From Rhinolophus ferrumequinum (taxonomy: Eukaryota; Chordata; Mammalia; Chiroptera; Rhinolophidae), in contig NC_046292.1 of assembly GCF_004115265.2 (NCBI RefSeq), positions 13,906,001 through 13,970,000 on the forward strand: a stretch of DNA of 64,000 nt, written 5' to 3'. Under the pieces are notes generated by a model. The model had not been told where the DNA came from, did not search any database, and saw only the letters and a program-made list of their open reading frames with translations. The position numbers and the translations under genes were made by a program. Shown here one piece after another: positions 48,601 to 61,300 of this stretch (positions are counted from its first letter, which is position 1; the number at the start of each line of letters is the position of its first letter).

Positions 48601-51600
48601 TATTTGAAAAGAAAAAGAATATCCAGGAAAAACCCGGAGAAGAAAATCATTGAGAGAGGATTAGGCCTATGAGATTGTAAAACATATTATAAAGCCTCTG
48701 AATTTTAAACAAAGTGGCTGGCACTGGTACATGAATAGACAGAGCAAGAAAAATGAATGGAAAAATCCAGAAATAAATCTAAATGTTTATAGAAATTTAG
48801 CATACAATAAAAGCAGCATGTGAAGTCAGTGGAGAAGAATGGACTGTATGAAAAATGGTGTCGGGAAACGTGTGCAAAAGATAACACTGACTCAGCTCCT
48901 CACACATACATGAGGCTAAATTCCAAGTGAATCAAAGACTTAAATTTAAAAAAAAGAAAAAAAAGAAAAACACCATACAAGTTCTGGGAGAAAACGACTG
49001 AACTTTCCCAACTGAACTTTGCATATGACTCAAAATCTATATGCAATAATAAAAACGTCGATCAATTTGACAAAATAAAGTTAAAAAATTTTTTCATATG
49101 GCAACAATACCATTAAGCATAGTAAAAATGACAAACTGGAAAAAAATATTTTCGACATATCACAGACCAAGAGTTAATATTCCTAATATGAATCATAATA
49201 TTCCTGATATAAAGAGCTCCTCCAAGTAGAGAAGAAAGAGAACCACAACCTTAACAGAAAAATGAGCAAAAGATGTGAACACAGTTCAGAAAGAAAAACC
49301 CGCAAATGTCCCCAAAAAATGACAAAAATGTTCAATCTTGCTCACAGTAAGAAAAACGCAAATTAAAGCTGCACTGAGTTATAAAATAAATAAGTCCTGG
49401 AAATGGACAGTATGGTGACTATAGTTAATAAAGCTCATTGTACATTTGAAAGTTGCTAAGAGAGTAGATCTTGGATGTTCTTATCACAAGAAAAATATTA
49501 TAACGATGTGTGTTGATGGATGTTAACTAGACTTATTGTGGTGATCATTTCACAATATATACAAATATCGAATCATTATGTTGTATACCTGACACAATAT
49601 TATATGTCAATAAAAATGTTTTTTTTTAAAAAAAAAGCTACACTGAGATACTATTTCTCACCTATCAGAATGCCAAATACCCAAAATTCTTTTCAATATA
49701 CTCTGTTGGTAAGGCTGAGAAAACACACATATGTATGCTAGTAGAAATGCAAACGGATACAACCCATGGAGGGAAAGTTGGCAATATCCAGCACAGTCAC
49801 ATATATATTTATTCTTTGTCTCAGCAATCCCAGTTGGAGGAATTAACACCAAAGAAACCCACCAAAAGTACAAAAGTAGTATGCACAAGCTATTCACTAC
49901 AGTGCTCCTGACGGTAGCAAAAGATTGGAAACCACCCAAATGTCCACCAAGAGGGGACTTCGTGTGAATGAACAATAATACGGCCTCACAGTGCAGCATT
50001 AGGCAGCTTTCAAAAGGAATGAAGAACACCTCTGGATACTGCTTCAGGATATAGCATTATATGAAAAAAAGCTAGGTGGAGGAAAGTGTGTATTGTAGTT
50101 ACTTTTATCCAAGAAGGGGGAGGATGTGTGTGTGTGTGGGCGGGGGGAATGTGTAGACACACACCACATATTTCCTTATATTTAAAAAAAAATACACTGA
50201 GTTCTGGGTACCTGAAGATAATGACAGCCACCTAAATCTGAATCTCTCTAGAAAAATCCTCCAAAACAAAACACACAACAACAAGGAGAAAAAAAAATAA
50301 AATCGTCCTCAGCGCAGCCTACTGACAGGGAGACAGAGAAGACGAGAAGTTTCGAATTCCGTGTAAATCCAACACACAGCTCCCGCGCCCACCTCACAGG
50401 AGAGATGAGCCACAAAGCATAGAAGAGGGAGGGCAAGGTGATGGACAGAAGGCAGACAAAATCACTCCCCCAAAAAGAAAGCCCCACTCTGAGTGGGAAA
50501 ATACTAAAAACAGATCAGATACTGGGAAACTGATGGAATAGACTGGAATGTGAGCAGGACCTAAGGGATTCATCTCTGTGAGGCATTGCTTCTGGAGGAC
50601 ATTTGGAGAGCATTTAGAAGTGGGAGGAGCCCTTGAAGTGGAAAAGTCCTTCAGAAACGAGAAAATAGCAAAAGACACACTGACCTCCTCCCACCAAAAA
50701 AGAAGAAGAAGAAGGAGATGGAGAAAAACTTTTGGGAAGCTAGATTGTTGCCCCCCTGATTCTCACGACCTGGCATTATGCCCATGAATAAATTATCTTA
50801 CATGGCAAGAAGGACTTTGCAAATGGAATTAAGGTTGTTAAGCAACAGACTTTAAAACAGAAGTGCAGGCTGCGTCCAGAAACTGAGAAAGACCGTGATC
50901 AACAGCCAGCGAGGAGACGGGAACCTCAGCCCTGTAACCACATGGGACAACATTCTGCCAAGAACCTAGAAACGGATTCTCCCCTGGAATTTCCAGAAAG
51001 AAGTGCAGCCCTGCCAGCACCTTGATTTCAGCCTTGCAGAATTCTACGCAGAGGAAGCAGCCACGCTGTACCTAGACTTTGACCTACAGAACTGTAAAAT
51101 AATAAATCTGTGTTGTTTTAGGCAGCAACAGGGAATGAATAAAGAACTCTATTTAAGACGTACCTCGCGGTATGAACAGAAGTGCGTGCTCTTGACTGGA
51201 GAAACCCAGCAAGCGCCCCCCCCCCAAACCTTCACCTCTGCATTCAGTTGTTACTGGAAGTGCAGAAAGCCACGACATTACAAAACAAACAGAAGAGAGC
51301 AGATGTATCTAATCAAAGCTACTACGAGAAACAGCACATGAAAATCAATACATTTCAGCAGAAGAAAATTCCCCCCAAAGCACAGGTTCACAGAACCAAA
51401 CAGATTTAAGATCATAACCCGACAGCCCACCGTGAATAAAATTCCCTTCAACAATTAGTCACAGACATGGAAAACTTCAAGTCAGAAACCCAAACACTTG
51501 AAACGGAAGTGGACCCACATGAAGGTGATGCGACATAGAACAAGAACTGAACTCAGGAAAGAATCACTTTAAAACGTAGACATGGAGACTGAATGACAAG

Positions 51601-52261
51601 ATATCCAAGGAAGAACGAATTCTACTGAAAACATAACATGGGGTATTAAGAAAAGGCATGAAAACAGCCAAGAAAAGATAAAACTAAAGAGGCTTAAGGA
51701 GGAAAAAAGTATCAGCGTTATGGTTTGGCAAGATCCTTTGGTTGCCAGTGTTGGGGAGGGACCCGGGGGACATGATGGGGCACAGAGCACTCGACGGTGC
51801 TCCAAAGGAAGCATCAGTGATCGTCACAGACACGGTCTCTTTCTCTGTGCTGTTGCTTCACTCCGGATGCTCAGCCCGGGTGCCGCCCTTCTGTTCCCAG
51901 AACCACTGACCTCCTTCTTGGCACTGGCCCTTCGCAGCCCCGAAAGCTCTTCCTTCAGGTCCCCACAGGGCCCGTTCTTTCTGAACTTTCAGGTCCCACC
52001 TTAGAAGCCACCACCTCCATGAGAACGCCCTGTCCCCCCACCTAAGGTGGCCCAAGGAGCTCCTGGGCTTCTGTTAACACTCAGTGCCTCCATGTAGGTG
52101 CCAGTTTCATGGTGCCTTTACTTTGTGGGAAATGATTAAGTGGTGCATTTGTGATTCTGGCATTTGTACTTCAATAAAAGTGAAAAAATAAAGCCACCTC
52201 CCCTTGCTAATATCTCTTCGTAGTGCTATCACTCCCTGATATTCTCTTGCTTGTTTTTGTG

Positions 52262-52308
<47 letters not shown>

Positions 52309-55300
52309 CCACTAGAAAGTAAGCTCCAAGGCAGCAGAGACACATGTCAGTGTGACTGCTTCCACAACAGGGCGTGGCACACAGTAGGCGCTTGTAGGTG
52401 TGGGGGCGGGGCGAGTGGGGGCGGGCTGCTAAACCCAGGGCTTCACCTTCTGCTGCGTCTTCTCCAGCAGCTTGCTCTTGGCCCTCACTTCCTCCTGGAT
52501 GGAGTCGTAGACGGTGAGCAGCACCCATTCCCCGCTGTCCTCGTCTGAGTTCTGCAGGGCCGTCACCAGCTGCTTCCTGCGCTCGTCGGCATAGCGCTTC
52601 CGCCGCCTGTGCTTCTCCTTCAGGTCCTTGTTCTTGGCCTGCTCCCCACCAACCACCTGCTGCTCCAACAGCTGCAAACTGCCAGCATGGACGAGAAGGC
52701 AAACGTGACAGTACCTGTCCATCACCGGGCGCTGGCTGCCCAGCAAAACCCCACAGAATCCTTCCCACAGGCCCACTTCACAGAGATGTAAACTGGGGCT
52801 CAGAGAGGTGATGCCACGGGCTCAGGGTCACAACCAGGGTTCCTACCAGATCTACCTAACTCCAAGCCCGTGCCCTCAACCGCAGCGGTGGCTCTGCCCA
52901 ACAGGAAGGGTGACAATGTCCCTGTGGACCCAGAGTTAACCCACCCGCTACCCTCCTTCCAGTGCTGACGGTGGCCAGCAGGGCAGGCTGCACCCCCAGG
53001 CAACCTGCATGACTGGACTAGCCCTGGGCTGTGAAAACGGTCCATACACTCAGTGCACTTGTGGGCATTACGCTAAATGAAAGAAGTCAGACAGAGAAAG
53101 ACAGGTACTATCTGCCCTCACTCATATGTGGAATCTGAAAGGTAAAACAAAGAGAACACATTGGTGGTTGCCAGACCTGGGGGGGGGGGCAGGGGCGTTG
53201 GTGAAATGGGTGAAGGGGGCAAAAGGTACAAACTTCCAGTTATAAAATAAATAAGTCCTGGGGATGTGATGTACTGTATGTTGACTATAGTTAATACTGT
53301 ATTGCATACTTGAAAGTTTCTAAGCAAATAGATCTTAAAAGATCTCATCACAAGACAAAAAAAGCTTTTGTAACTATGTATGGCAACAGATGGTAACAAG
53401 TTTATTGCGGTGATACATTTCTCAATGTATACAAATATCAAATCATTATATTGTACACCTGAAGCTAATAAAGTTATATGTCCATTATACCTCAATTTAA
53501 AAAATACATTCAGTGCACGATGTTTAATCAGGCAGGGACATGTACAGTATATTTTTTAAAATATTTATATCCAACATGCTCAAAAATGCTTAGAGTTTTG
53601 ACCTTTCAAGGTGCAAGTATTAAATAACCACAAAGAAAGGCTTGTGTGGAACTCCTCACTTTCTAATAAAGCATTTGAGATGCTGCTTCATCCCAAAAGG
53701 ATATAAAGGGCTTATAACTGAAGGCAAGACGAGGTTCAGAACGGGCTCAAGGAAAGGATGGCACTGTGGTAACCGAGCTGCTGGGCACTAGGCTGGATGG
53801 CGGCCAGGGCAGAGGGGAGACCTGTCCAAGTCACTGCTCTGCTTAAAATCCTATCAGGAGGAAGCCCAAGCCCCCCGGGGGGCACACAAGGCCTCTCTAT
53901 CTCACCTCCCTCTGCACCCCCCTACCCCGCCCTCACTCTGGCTTTAACTCACTGCTTGTACTTCTCCAAACACCCAGGCTGCTTCCTCCCTCTGCGCCTT
54001 TGTCCCACCTTGGCTCTGCCCTGTATCTCAAACGCCACGCCTGGGGCATCTGTCGTGCAAACCGTATTCAGGAGTCCCATGTTCTGTGAAGCCTTCCCTG
54101 ACCACAGTCCAGACCTCATCATGACAGCTGCCACAACATGTGCCGAGCATTTCTGTGTGCCCCACGCTGGGCTGCCACCTCTGCAGGCACTGTCTCATTT
54201 AACCCTCACGACAAGTGTCTGAAGCTGGAACTCCAACTATACCCAACTTTGTAGACGAGCAGCTAAGGCTGAGAGGTTTAACATCAGCCCCAGGCGGCAG
54301 AGCTAGGTCGTGGAGGCAGCCGGGAACCAGGCAGCCGACCGCACAGCCACTCACTGCAGGTACACTGGCTCCCCCGGACCTTGTGTACCTGCCTCCCTCC
54401 TGGACCACGAGGCCCCTTGAAGGACAAGGCGGCATCTCATTCATCCTTGTGTCCTGGGGCCCAGCGCACAGTAGTTGCTCAGTTAGTTTGACCTGTGGCC
54501 TGGGAGACTGGGAGGAGGCTGGAGCCCTGGCCATGGGGCTGACTTCCTCATGGGGGTGGACCTGACATTATTCTCATTCACAGAAGTGAGATCCAAGTGT
54601 CAGAAATGTTAAGTGACCTGCACAAAGCTGCACAGCTAGCAAGGAAAGCCCAGCTCCCCAGGTGGCCCCAGCGTGTGGGGGGAGGGGTGGGGGGGGGAGG
54701 GCGGTGGCTTCTCCTAGGCGGAGCAAGTCTTCCATCAGGGAGGACACTGGAGACTGGGCCGGGACCTGAGGAAAGCCTGTGTCGCCCTGCCCTGGGATTC
54801 CCAAAACCTAAAACCTAAACTGTAAGTCCTCCAAAAGCCAGGTGGCAACAGTCCTTCACTCTGTCCCAGAGCAGGCACCTGCTGGGATCTGGTGGCACCT
54901 GTGCAGCTCCCAAAGCAGAGCCCCGCCTGTCTGGCTGAGTCTAGCACCTTCTCTGCCCCACTGCTCCTGGGGAGGGGATCAGGGCTCCCTCAGTCCCGTC
55001 AGGAGGAAGAGCTAGGGGAGGCCTCAGTGAGGGGTCTGCAAAAATCTATGGGCACCTCTACCTTTGCAGCCAGGGCACAGCTCCCTCCTGCCCCGAGCTG
55101 CGGTACTTACCGGGCGAGGACCTGCTGCTGGTCCACGACGGGCATTAGGTCATCAGTCAGCACTACCGCCTCCACACCCACACTGTCCCTTCTGGAACTT
55201 GTCATGGCAGGCAGGGGCTGGGCCTCAGCCTCGGTCTTCATGCCAGGCTCTGCTGTCATCACCACCTCTTTGGCCGCTCCTGGGCCCAGGTCAACCTCCT

Positions 55301-58300
55301 GAGCGCAAACAGAAACCAAGGCTGAGGCGGAGCGGCCAGCCCTGGACACGAGCTCACAGCGGCCTCCATCCTACACGGGGCATTACAGCCCTTGCATCCA
55401 GGATCACCTCTGTCTCAGTGACACCCAGTTATACAAACATGCACCCAACAAGTTCCTACTGCCACCATTTCCACCTGCAGCGGTCTCCCAGCTCCCTCTC
55501 CCACCCCTTCCAGGCTTCACGGGGGGTGGGGGGGGCTAGGGCAATTTTCTTTAAATATAAATTGATGACAGTCCTTCACAGATTCCCACTGCAGTCGCAG
55601 TAAAATCCAGTTTCCCCCGTGCCCTGCTATGCCCTCCGTTCCTGCTCCCTGCCTCCCCTTCCCCCCCACCCTCCCCCCCACACACACACACATCCACCCT
55701 GCTGTTTCTCTGGCCTTGGTTTCTGTTGCTGAGAAAGTCAAGACCTTTCCAGTGACAGGACTTTGGCACTTGCTCTCCCCGGCCTCCTCTTCTTGCATGG
55801 GCCCGATCCCAATGTCACCTTATAGCCACGGCTCCCTGGCCAACCCACCTGCCATCTACTAAGAACTTGCAGTGTGCCAAGTCCTACCCAGTGATCAGGT
55901 CCAGAGGCTGGAGGATAGTTTTCATTTTTCAAATATGTGAGTAGATTTAAAGCCTTCCTATCAATCCCTGTGGCCTCTTGTGCTTTCTTAAGCAGAACAG
56001 AAAAGGGTGGAGGTCTGAGAGCAGCAGTGTTCAAAATGTACCCCCCTTGCTCTTGGGGGATTCCCTGATAGTGCCCCCAGGGACCCTAGCTGCTCCCTGC
56101 AGCCCTCACCCACGGCACACACGGGGCCTCCAGGCTTTAGACAAAGGTTCCAAGGCTGAGGAAAGTTGGAAAATCACCGGAGAACAGTGGCCTCTTATTT
56201 ATCAACAATAAGAGGCATGAAAGTTTCTCTACTTTGTCTACTGTCTTGCAATGGGCTCTCTCTGATAAGCTGGGGGAGGGCTGGGGTTGTTGCCCCCACT
56301 TTATGGAGAGGAAACTGAGGCCCAGCGATGGAGGAGACAAGTGGAGTGTCACAGGAAGACCCAGGTGCCTGGGAGTCATTCCACCACACAGAGGGCCAGC
56401 GCAGGGGAACTCACAGGCTCAGGAGAGAGGTCGCCGTCCACCTCAGCATCAGACCTGAAGTCACTGGGCTCCAGGACAGCTGTCAGGGAGGGCTGCTTGC
56501 AGGAGAATGGGTGGGGAGAAGAAGAGGGATGGTTGGGTCAAAATCAGCCTCTGCTGCCCCGCCCCTAACCTCCCCTTCCACTCCCCAACCCTACCACCTC
56601 CTCCTTTCACTGTGGACAGAAGGGGCGGCGAGGAGGGGTGATGAGACGAGGAGAGAGAACAGGGAAAAGAGGAAACAGGAGAGAGAGGAACACAGGGCGC
56701 GTTCTGAGCACCTGCTATGTTCCAGGAGCGTTACCTGCATTGCCCCATGTGAGGCATGCATCGGCCCCATTTTAGATGAGGAAACTGAGGCCCAGAAAGG
56801 TGACTGCCCAAGGTCACACAACTGAGTGGTACAGCTGGGACCTGGACCCAGTCTGTCTGATTCAAAGGCCTGTGCTCTTTACATACAAACACACAGGCAA
56901 GGCAAGAGGAGAGAAGGGGTGGGGAAAAGGAAGAAAGGGGAGGGGAGGGGAAGAGAGGGGAGGGGAGGGGAGGGGAGGGGAGGGGAGAGGAGAGGAGGGG
57001 AGAGGGGAGGGGAGGGGAGGGGAGAGGGGAGGGAAGAAATGAGGAAAAGACATTTAAACATTAAAAAAACAGAGTTGAAAAGGGAGAAGACTGACAAAGG
57101 AGCAGACGGAGGCAGAACAGAATGGCAGGATCCCTGGGTGGTTCCATAGCTGGATTCCTGTAGCTCCCAGCCCAGCTCCCTGCTCTGAGACTGCGAGAGC
57201 ATGAGGGTTGACCAAAGCCTCCTCCAGCTCTCTCAGGCCTGGAAACTCAGTGTTACCATGGCAACTCAGTAAACTCCCGTGAGGTGTCCTTCTGCCAGCA
57301 GAACAGGTGCCCACCTGGCATAGCCTTGTATCTCCAGGCCAACTTTCCTATTGATTTACAGAGCATCCAACAGAGCTGCTTTTTCCCAGACCCCTGAATA
57401 CTAGTACCCTAAGCCGCCACCAAGCCAGAGCCACCGTGGAGGTGGTGTTGGAGCCACACAGGTTAGACCTCTGGGAACGCCCAATGACCTCCATGACCCC
57501 AGCCGAGCTCTACCCACTGAATTTCTGCATGCCATATGCATGACGTCAGCTACCTGTGTGGGGACCTTGGGTACGTCTGCTTGGGGTATGTCTGCCCCAG
57601 CCACGGTGGAGGAGAGCCTGGCCAGCTTGGCTTCCACCTCGGCAAATGGGTCGTGCAGACCTGGTAACAGCTCCAGGGGCATCACCTGGGGCTCCTCCTC
57701 CAGGAAGGATTCCTGGCTGAAATCGCCATCCAGGAAGTATTTGCTCTTGGCTTCCACCTCGGGCACAGAAGAGAGCTCCAGGTTGGAGGGCTCCGCGAGC
57801 CCAGTGAAGGCCTCGGACATGGAGGTTTCTTCGAGTGTGGATGACTCATCAGACCCAAAAGAAATCTCAGACTTGGAGGTCTCCACCTTGGGCAGGTCCT
57901 CAAACTGGGAAGGAACGTCAGTCTTGGAGATGTCCTCACTGAGTGGAGGGCCGATTATGCGGTAGACCTCAGGTTTCTTGTACTGGAAAGTAGATGAATA
58001 CTCAGACCTGTTGGCAAACTTGGCTCTGAACATGACGTTGTCATTGGAGAAGACTTCTGCCTTCATGACAGCCTCTGCAAATGGTTTTTTAAAGGTTAGA
58101 ACAAGGGAACCCTTTCCTGGAAGTTGACCCCAAGCCCACTGTGCCCAAGAGATCAGCTGAAAAGTCAAGCCTCCCAGACTCCCAAGATACTGGCTTCCCA
58201 TCTCTGCCCTACTGCCCTCTCTCCATCAGAACTCAAATCCTGTCTCCTACCACCTCTTCCAGGAAGCCTTCCCTGACCACCATAATGATCTTACTATTCT

Positions 58301-61300
58301 CTGACCTCCTTAGCTGTTAGGTGTTAGGCTCTTAGCACCCTGTCTTGGAACTGCTCTTAACAAGCAAGCAAGCTGCCTGCAGGTCTTACTGCCTCCAAGG
58401 CTGAGAGCTCCTGAGCAGATTTCACCCCCAAGGCCCCAAGGGGCCCATACTGGAGTGCCCAGCTCAGGGCTGTTGTCCATGGGATATGCTAGACACATGG
58501 GAGCTCAATGAAGTTTACGGATAAATGTTAGAGACATCAAATAAAATCACTCAGAGAACTAACATGCAAACTGGACTGGAAGGAACACTGAAGAAAATGC
58601 TAGGACCTGCTCCTCCCTCTTTGCCTGGGTCTATACCAAGAGTGGCCCCTTCCTGCCAGCCTGGATGGGGCTACGATCCCACAGGCCTCCTTAGTGCTCC
58701 CAGCTCATGGGCATTAGGCCACCTCCTTTACATCCCATCCTCTTCTTTGCTGCTTGTGTCCTGGGCGCCCCTGAGACAAGACCAGATGTTCCCTTTGTTG
58801 CAAGAGGACATCCACTCCCTAGGTCAGTGGCCTGAACCTCTCCAATCCTTGGTTTGCACACTTGCAACATGAGGATTCAGTGAGTCCTGCCTCTCTGAGG
58901 GAGTTCAGGGAAGCACCTACCCGGTACCTGGCACACAGCAATGCCCAATAAATAGTACCGATAACATGAGCAATACCGTCATCATAACAAGATGGATTTT
59001 ACCATGTTTGGGTGAGTACTGGGTTTGGCAGCACAGGTGTCTGAATGATAGCGGTGGGATGGAACATTCTAGAATGTCAAAAAGAAGACAAAAACTTCTA
59101 GGAAGTTTAAAGTTCTCGCTAATGATTGAATGCTTATTATGGGATGTGGTTGCTTTGGTAACAAGTGGACTCAAAAGTGAGAGGGGACTGTAGAAAATGC
59201 AGAAACTTGGGGAAGAGACTTACCCATGAAACGTGGGGATACGTCACAACCCTAAGCTGGCCTTGGGCTGGGGCCCAGCCTGTGACCAAGGCATCATGAT
59301 GCAGTGCTGTGGGTAAGAACACTGGCTCTGGGTTCAAATCCTGGCTCCACTTTGCCAGCTGTGTGACCAGGGGTGAATTACTTACCCTCTCTGTGACTCA
59401 ATTTTTTATAAAATGAGAGTAATTGTGGTACCTATGTCTCTGGGCTGCAGTCAGAAGTAAATAGAACTGCTCCTGGTACATAGAAAGTGGTCTATACATG
59501 TCAGTGAGTAAAATGAGGAAGAAAGCAGGCTGGCCTGCGTCCTGACAGCGGGGCAGGCGCCCACCTGTCTCCTTGCGCAGGTTCTCCTCCAGCGTGGACA
59601 GCTTCATATCGTACGAGTTGCGCATGGCAGTGATGTCCTCCTCCAGCCGGGCCCTGGACTCCTGCTCTGCCTCATAGTCTGCCCTCAGCTGGGCCAGGCG
59701 CTCCTCATACTCCTGCGGAGGGGGAAGCGGGGGGGGCCGGGGGGTTAGCACACTGTGGGACAGTATTTTACCACCATTTCAAAACACAGCTCTTTCAGTA
59801 TTCCTTTCTTGTCATTCAAGGCAGAAAATACAAATAAGCCAAAAGAACAGAATTAAAATTACCTACATGACGCTGGGATAATTAATGGCTGGCGAAGACC
59901 CTTCTGAACTTTTCTCTATGCATTTTTAACAGGTTAGTAATATATGTATTTGTTTGTAGTTTATTTTTTCCACACAGCAATCCATCATGGACACCTTTCT
60001 GCATCAACAAATATGTTTTAACCCAACGGTCCTCAGCCCGATCCTTCCATTCTCGCTCTACAACCCTCCACTCCCCACATTTCTGTCTGGTACCTCACAG
60101 AGAACATGGACACCGCCAGACGTGCACTTCCTGGCCTTCCTACCCCCACATCTTCCCGTCCACCTGCAGGCCTGCCCGAAAGCTCTGCGTCCTCTTGTGA
60201 CAGTGGACGAACCATCTGAAGCTGAGCCATCCCCCTCGATGACTTTGCTCTTTCAATCCCCGTCTTCCTCCTCCACCACAGACTTTTCCCGCAGTTCTAG
60301 ACCGTTCCCAGCCGTCTACGAAACATGCTCTATTACTTCCAATATTAAAAGCAATAAAACTTCGTTGGCCCCACGTGCACCTCGAGCTACAATGCCCAGT
60401 TCCTCGCAAGTGCTCATAAAAATGCTTGCTGATGATTGAATGGGGGGCTGAAGGGCAAACACAGACCCCTGAGTCCTGCTCGGTACTTGTTACACAACCC
60501 AACGATGAGACCCCTTCATGTTCCCCTTCACCACAGCAAGAAAGGGGCGTTTCGACTCAGGCTCAGAGAGCTAAGACAACCTGCACAAGGTCACAGAGCC
60601 CACAAGAACTGGACTTTCAGAATGTATAAGCTGGATGGACCCTAGGAATCTTCTAGTCCAAATCCCACCCATACGGCTGGGAGACTGAAGCCCAGAGCCA
60701 CGCCTACAGCCCACGGCTGAGCTGACTCCTGTCCCGGCAGCCTCTCCACTACACATGGGGACCACCTCCTTTCTCCTCAGCATCCTGACTGGTTCTGGAA
60801 TGGAAAGGAAAGCACAGTTCCAGGCACACAGTAGGTGATCAATAAATGTGAGTCGAGTCGTTAAGTGAAAACAAATGGGAGGGAGCGAGGGAGGACAGAC
60901 ACTCTCAACTCTTCCTCCAAGTGTGGCTCAGAGAAGAAACCCCCGGGTCAGAAAACAAACCTCAGGCTGCAGTGCTCCGATGCAGTGTCCACTGGGTTGC
61001 CCCATGAGGAGGAGGCAGGCGACCCCCCGACCCCAGGGCAGAAGGACCCACCAGACTGAAAAGCGTCTCTTCTCCCTGGTGACCTCTAGGGGGCGGGAGC
61101 GCCCTGCTTATCCAACAGCCAAGGTACCTGCCCACCCAACCAGTCTTCTCTGGGGGAGGAAGCTTTCATCCCAGTCCCTGGCCAGCCCTTTCCGTCCAGT
61201 ACCATTTTGTGACCGATGTCCACCTGTTGCTAGATGATTCCAAAACCCCCGCTGAACCCCCAAAGTGTGACTTCTCTCATTCTGTGGGCTTGGGGTCGGC

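Noticed and set aside
45590-50040. Possible single L1 with a 5' inversion
   Set aside because: Both arms cover overlapping ORF2-to-3' content, which a single inverted insertion would not show.
56415-56479. An alternative start of the small KIF17 exon after ccctgacag at 56479
   Set aside because: That acceptor leaves the phase inconsistent with the preceding exon. The acceptor giving 56492 has a much better pyrimidine tract and fits.
57540-57965. A 141-codon plus-strand frame opposite the KIF17 long exon
   Set aside because: It is a shadow of the Ser/Glu-rich KIF17 exon on the other strand, with no independent support.
57401-58201. A 266-codon minus-strand open frame treated as a single gene
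   Set aside because: Only 57554-58074 is the KIF17 exon. The ends run into introns past clear acceptor and donor sites.
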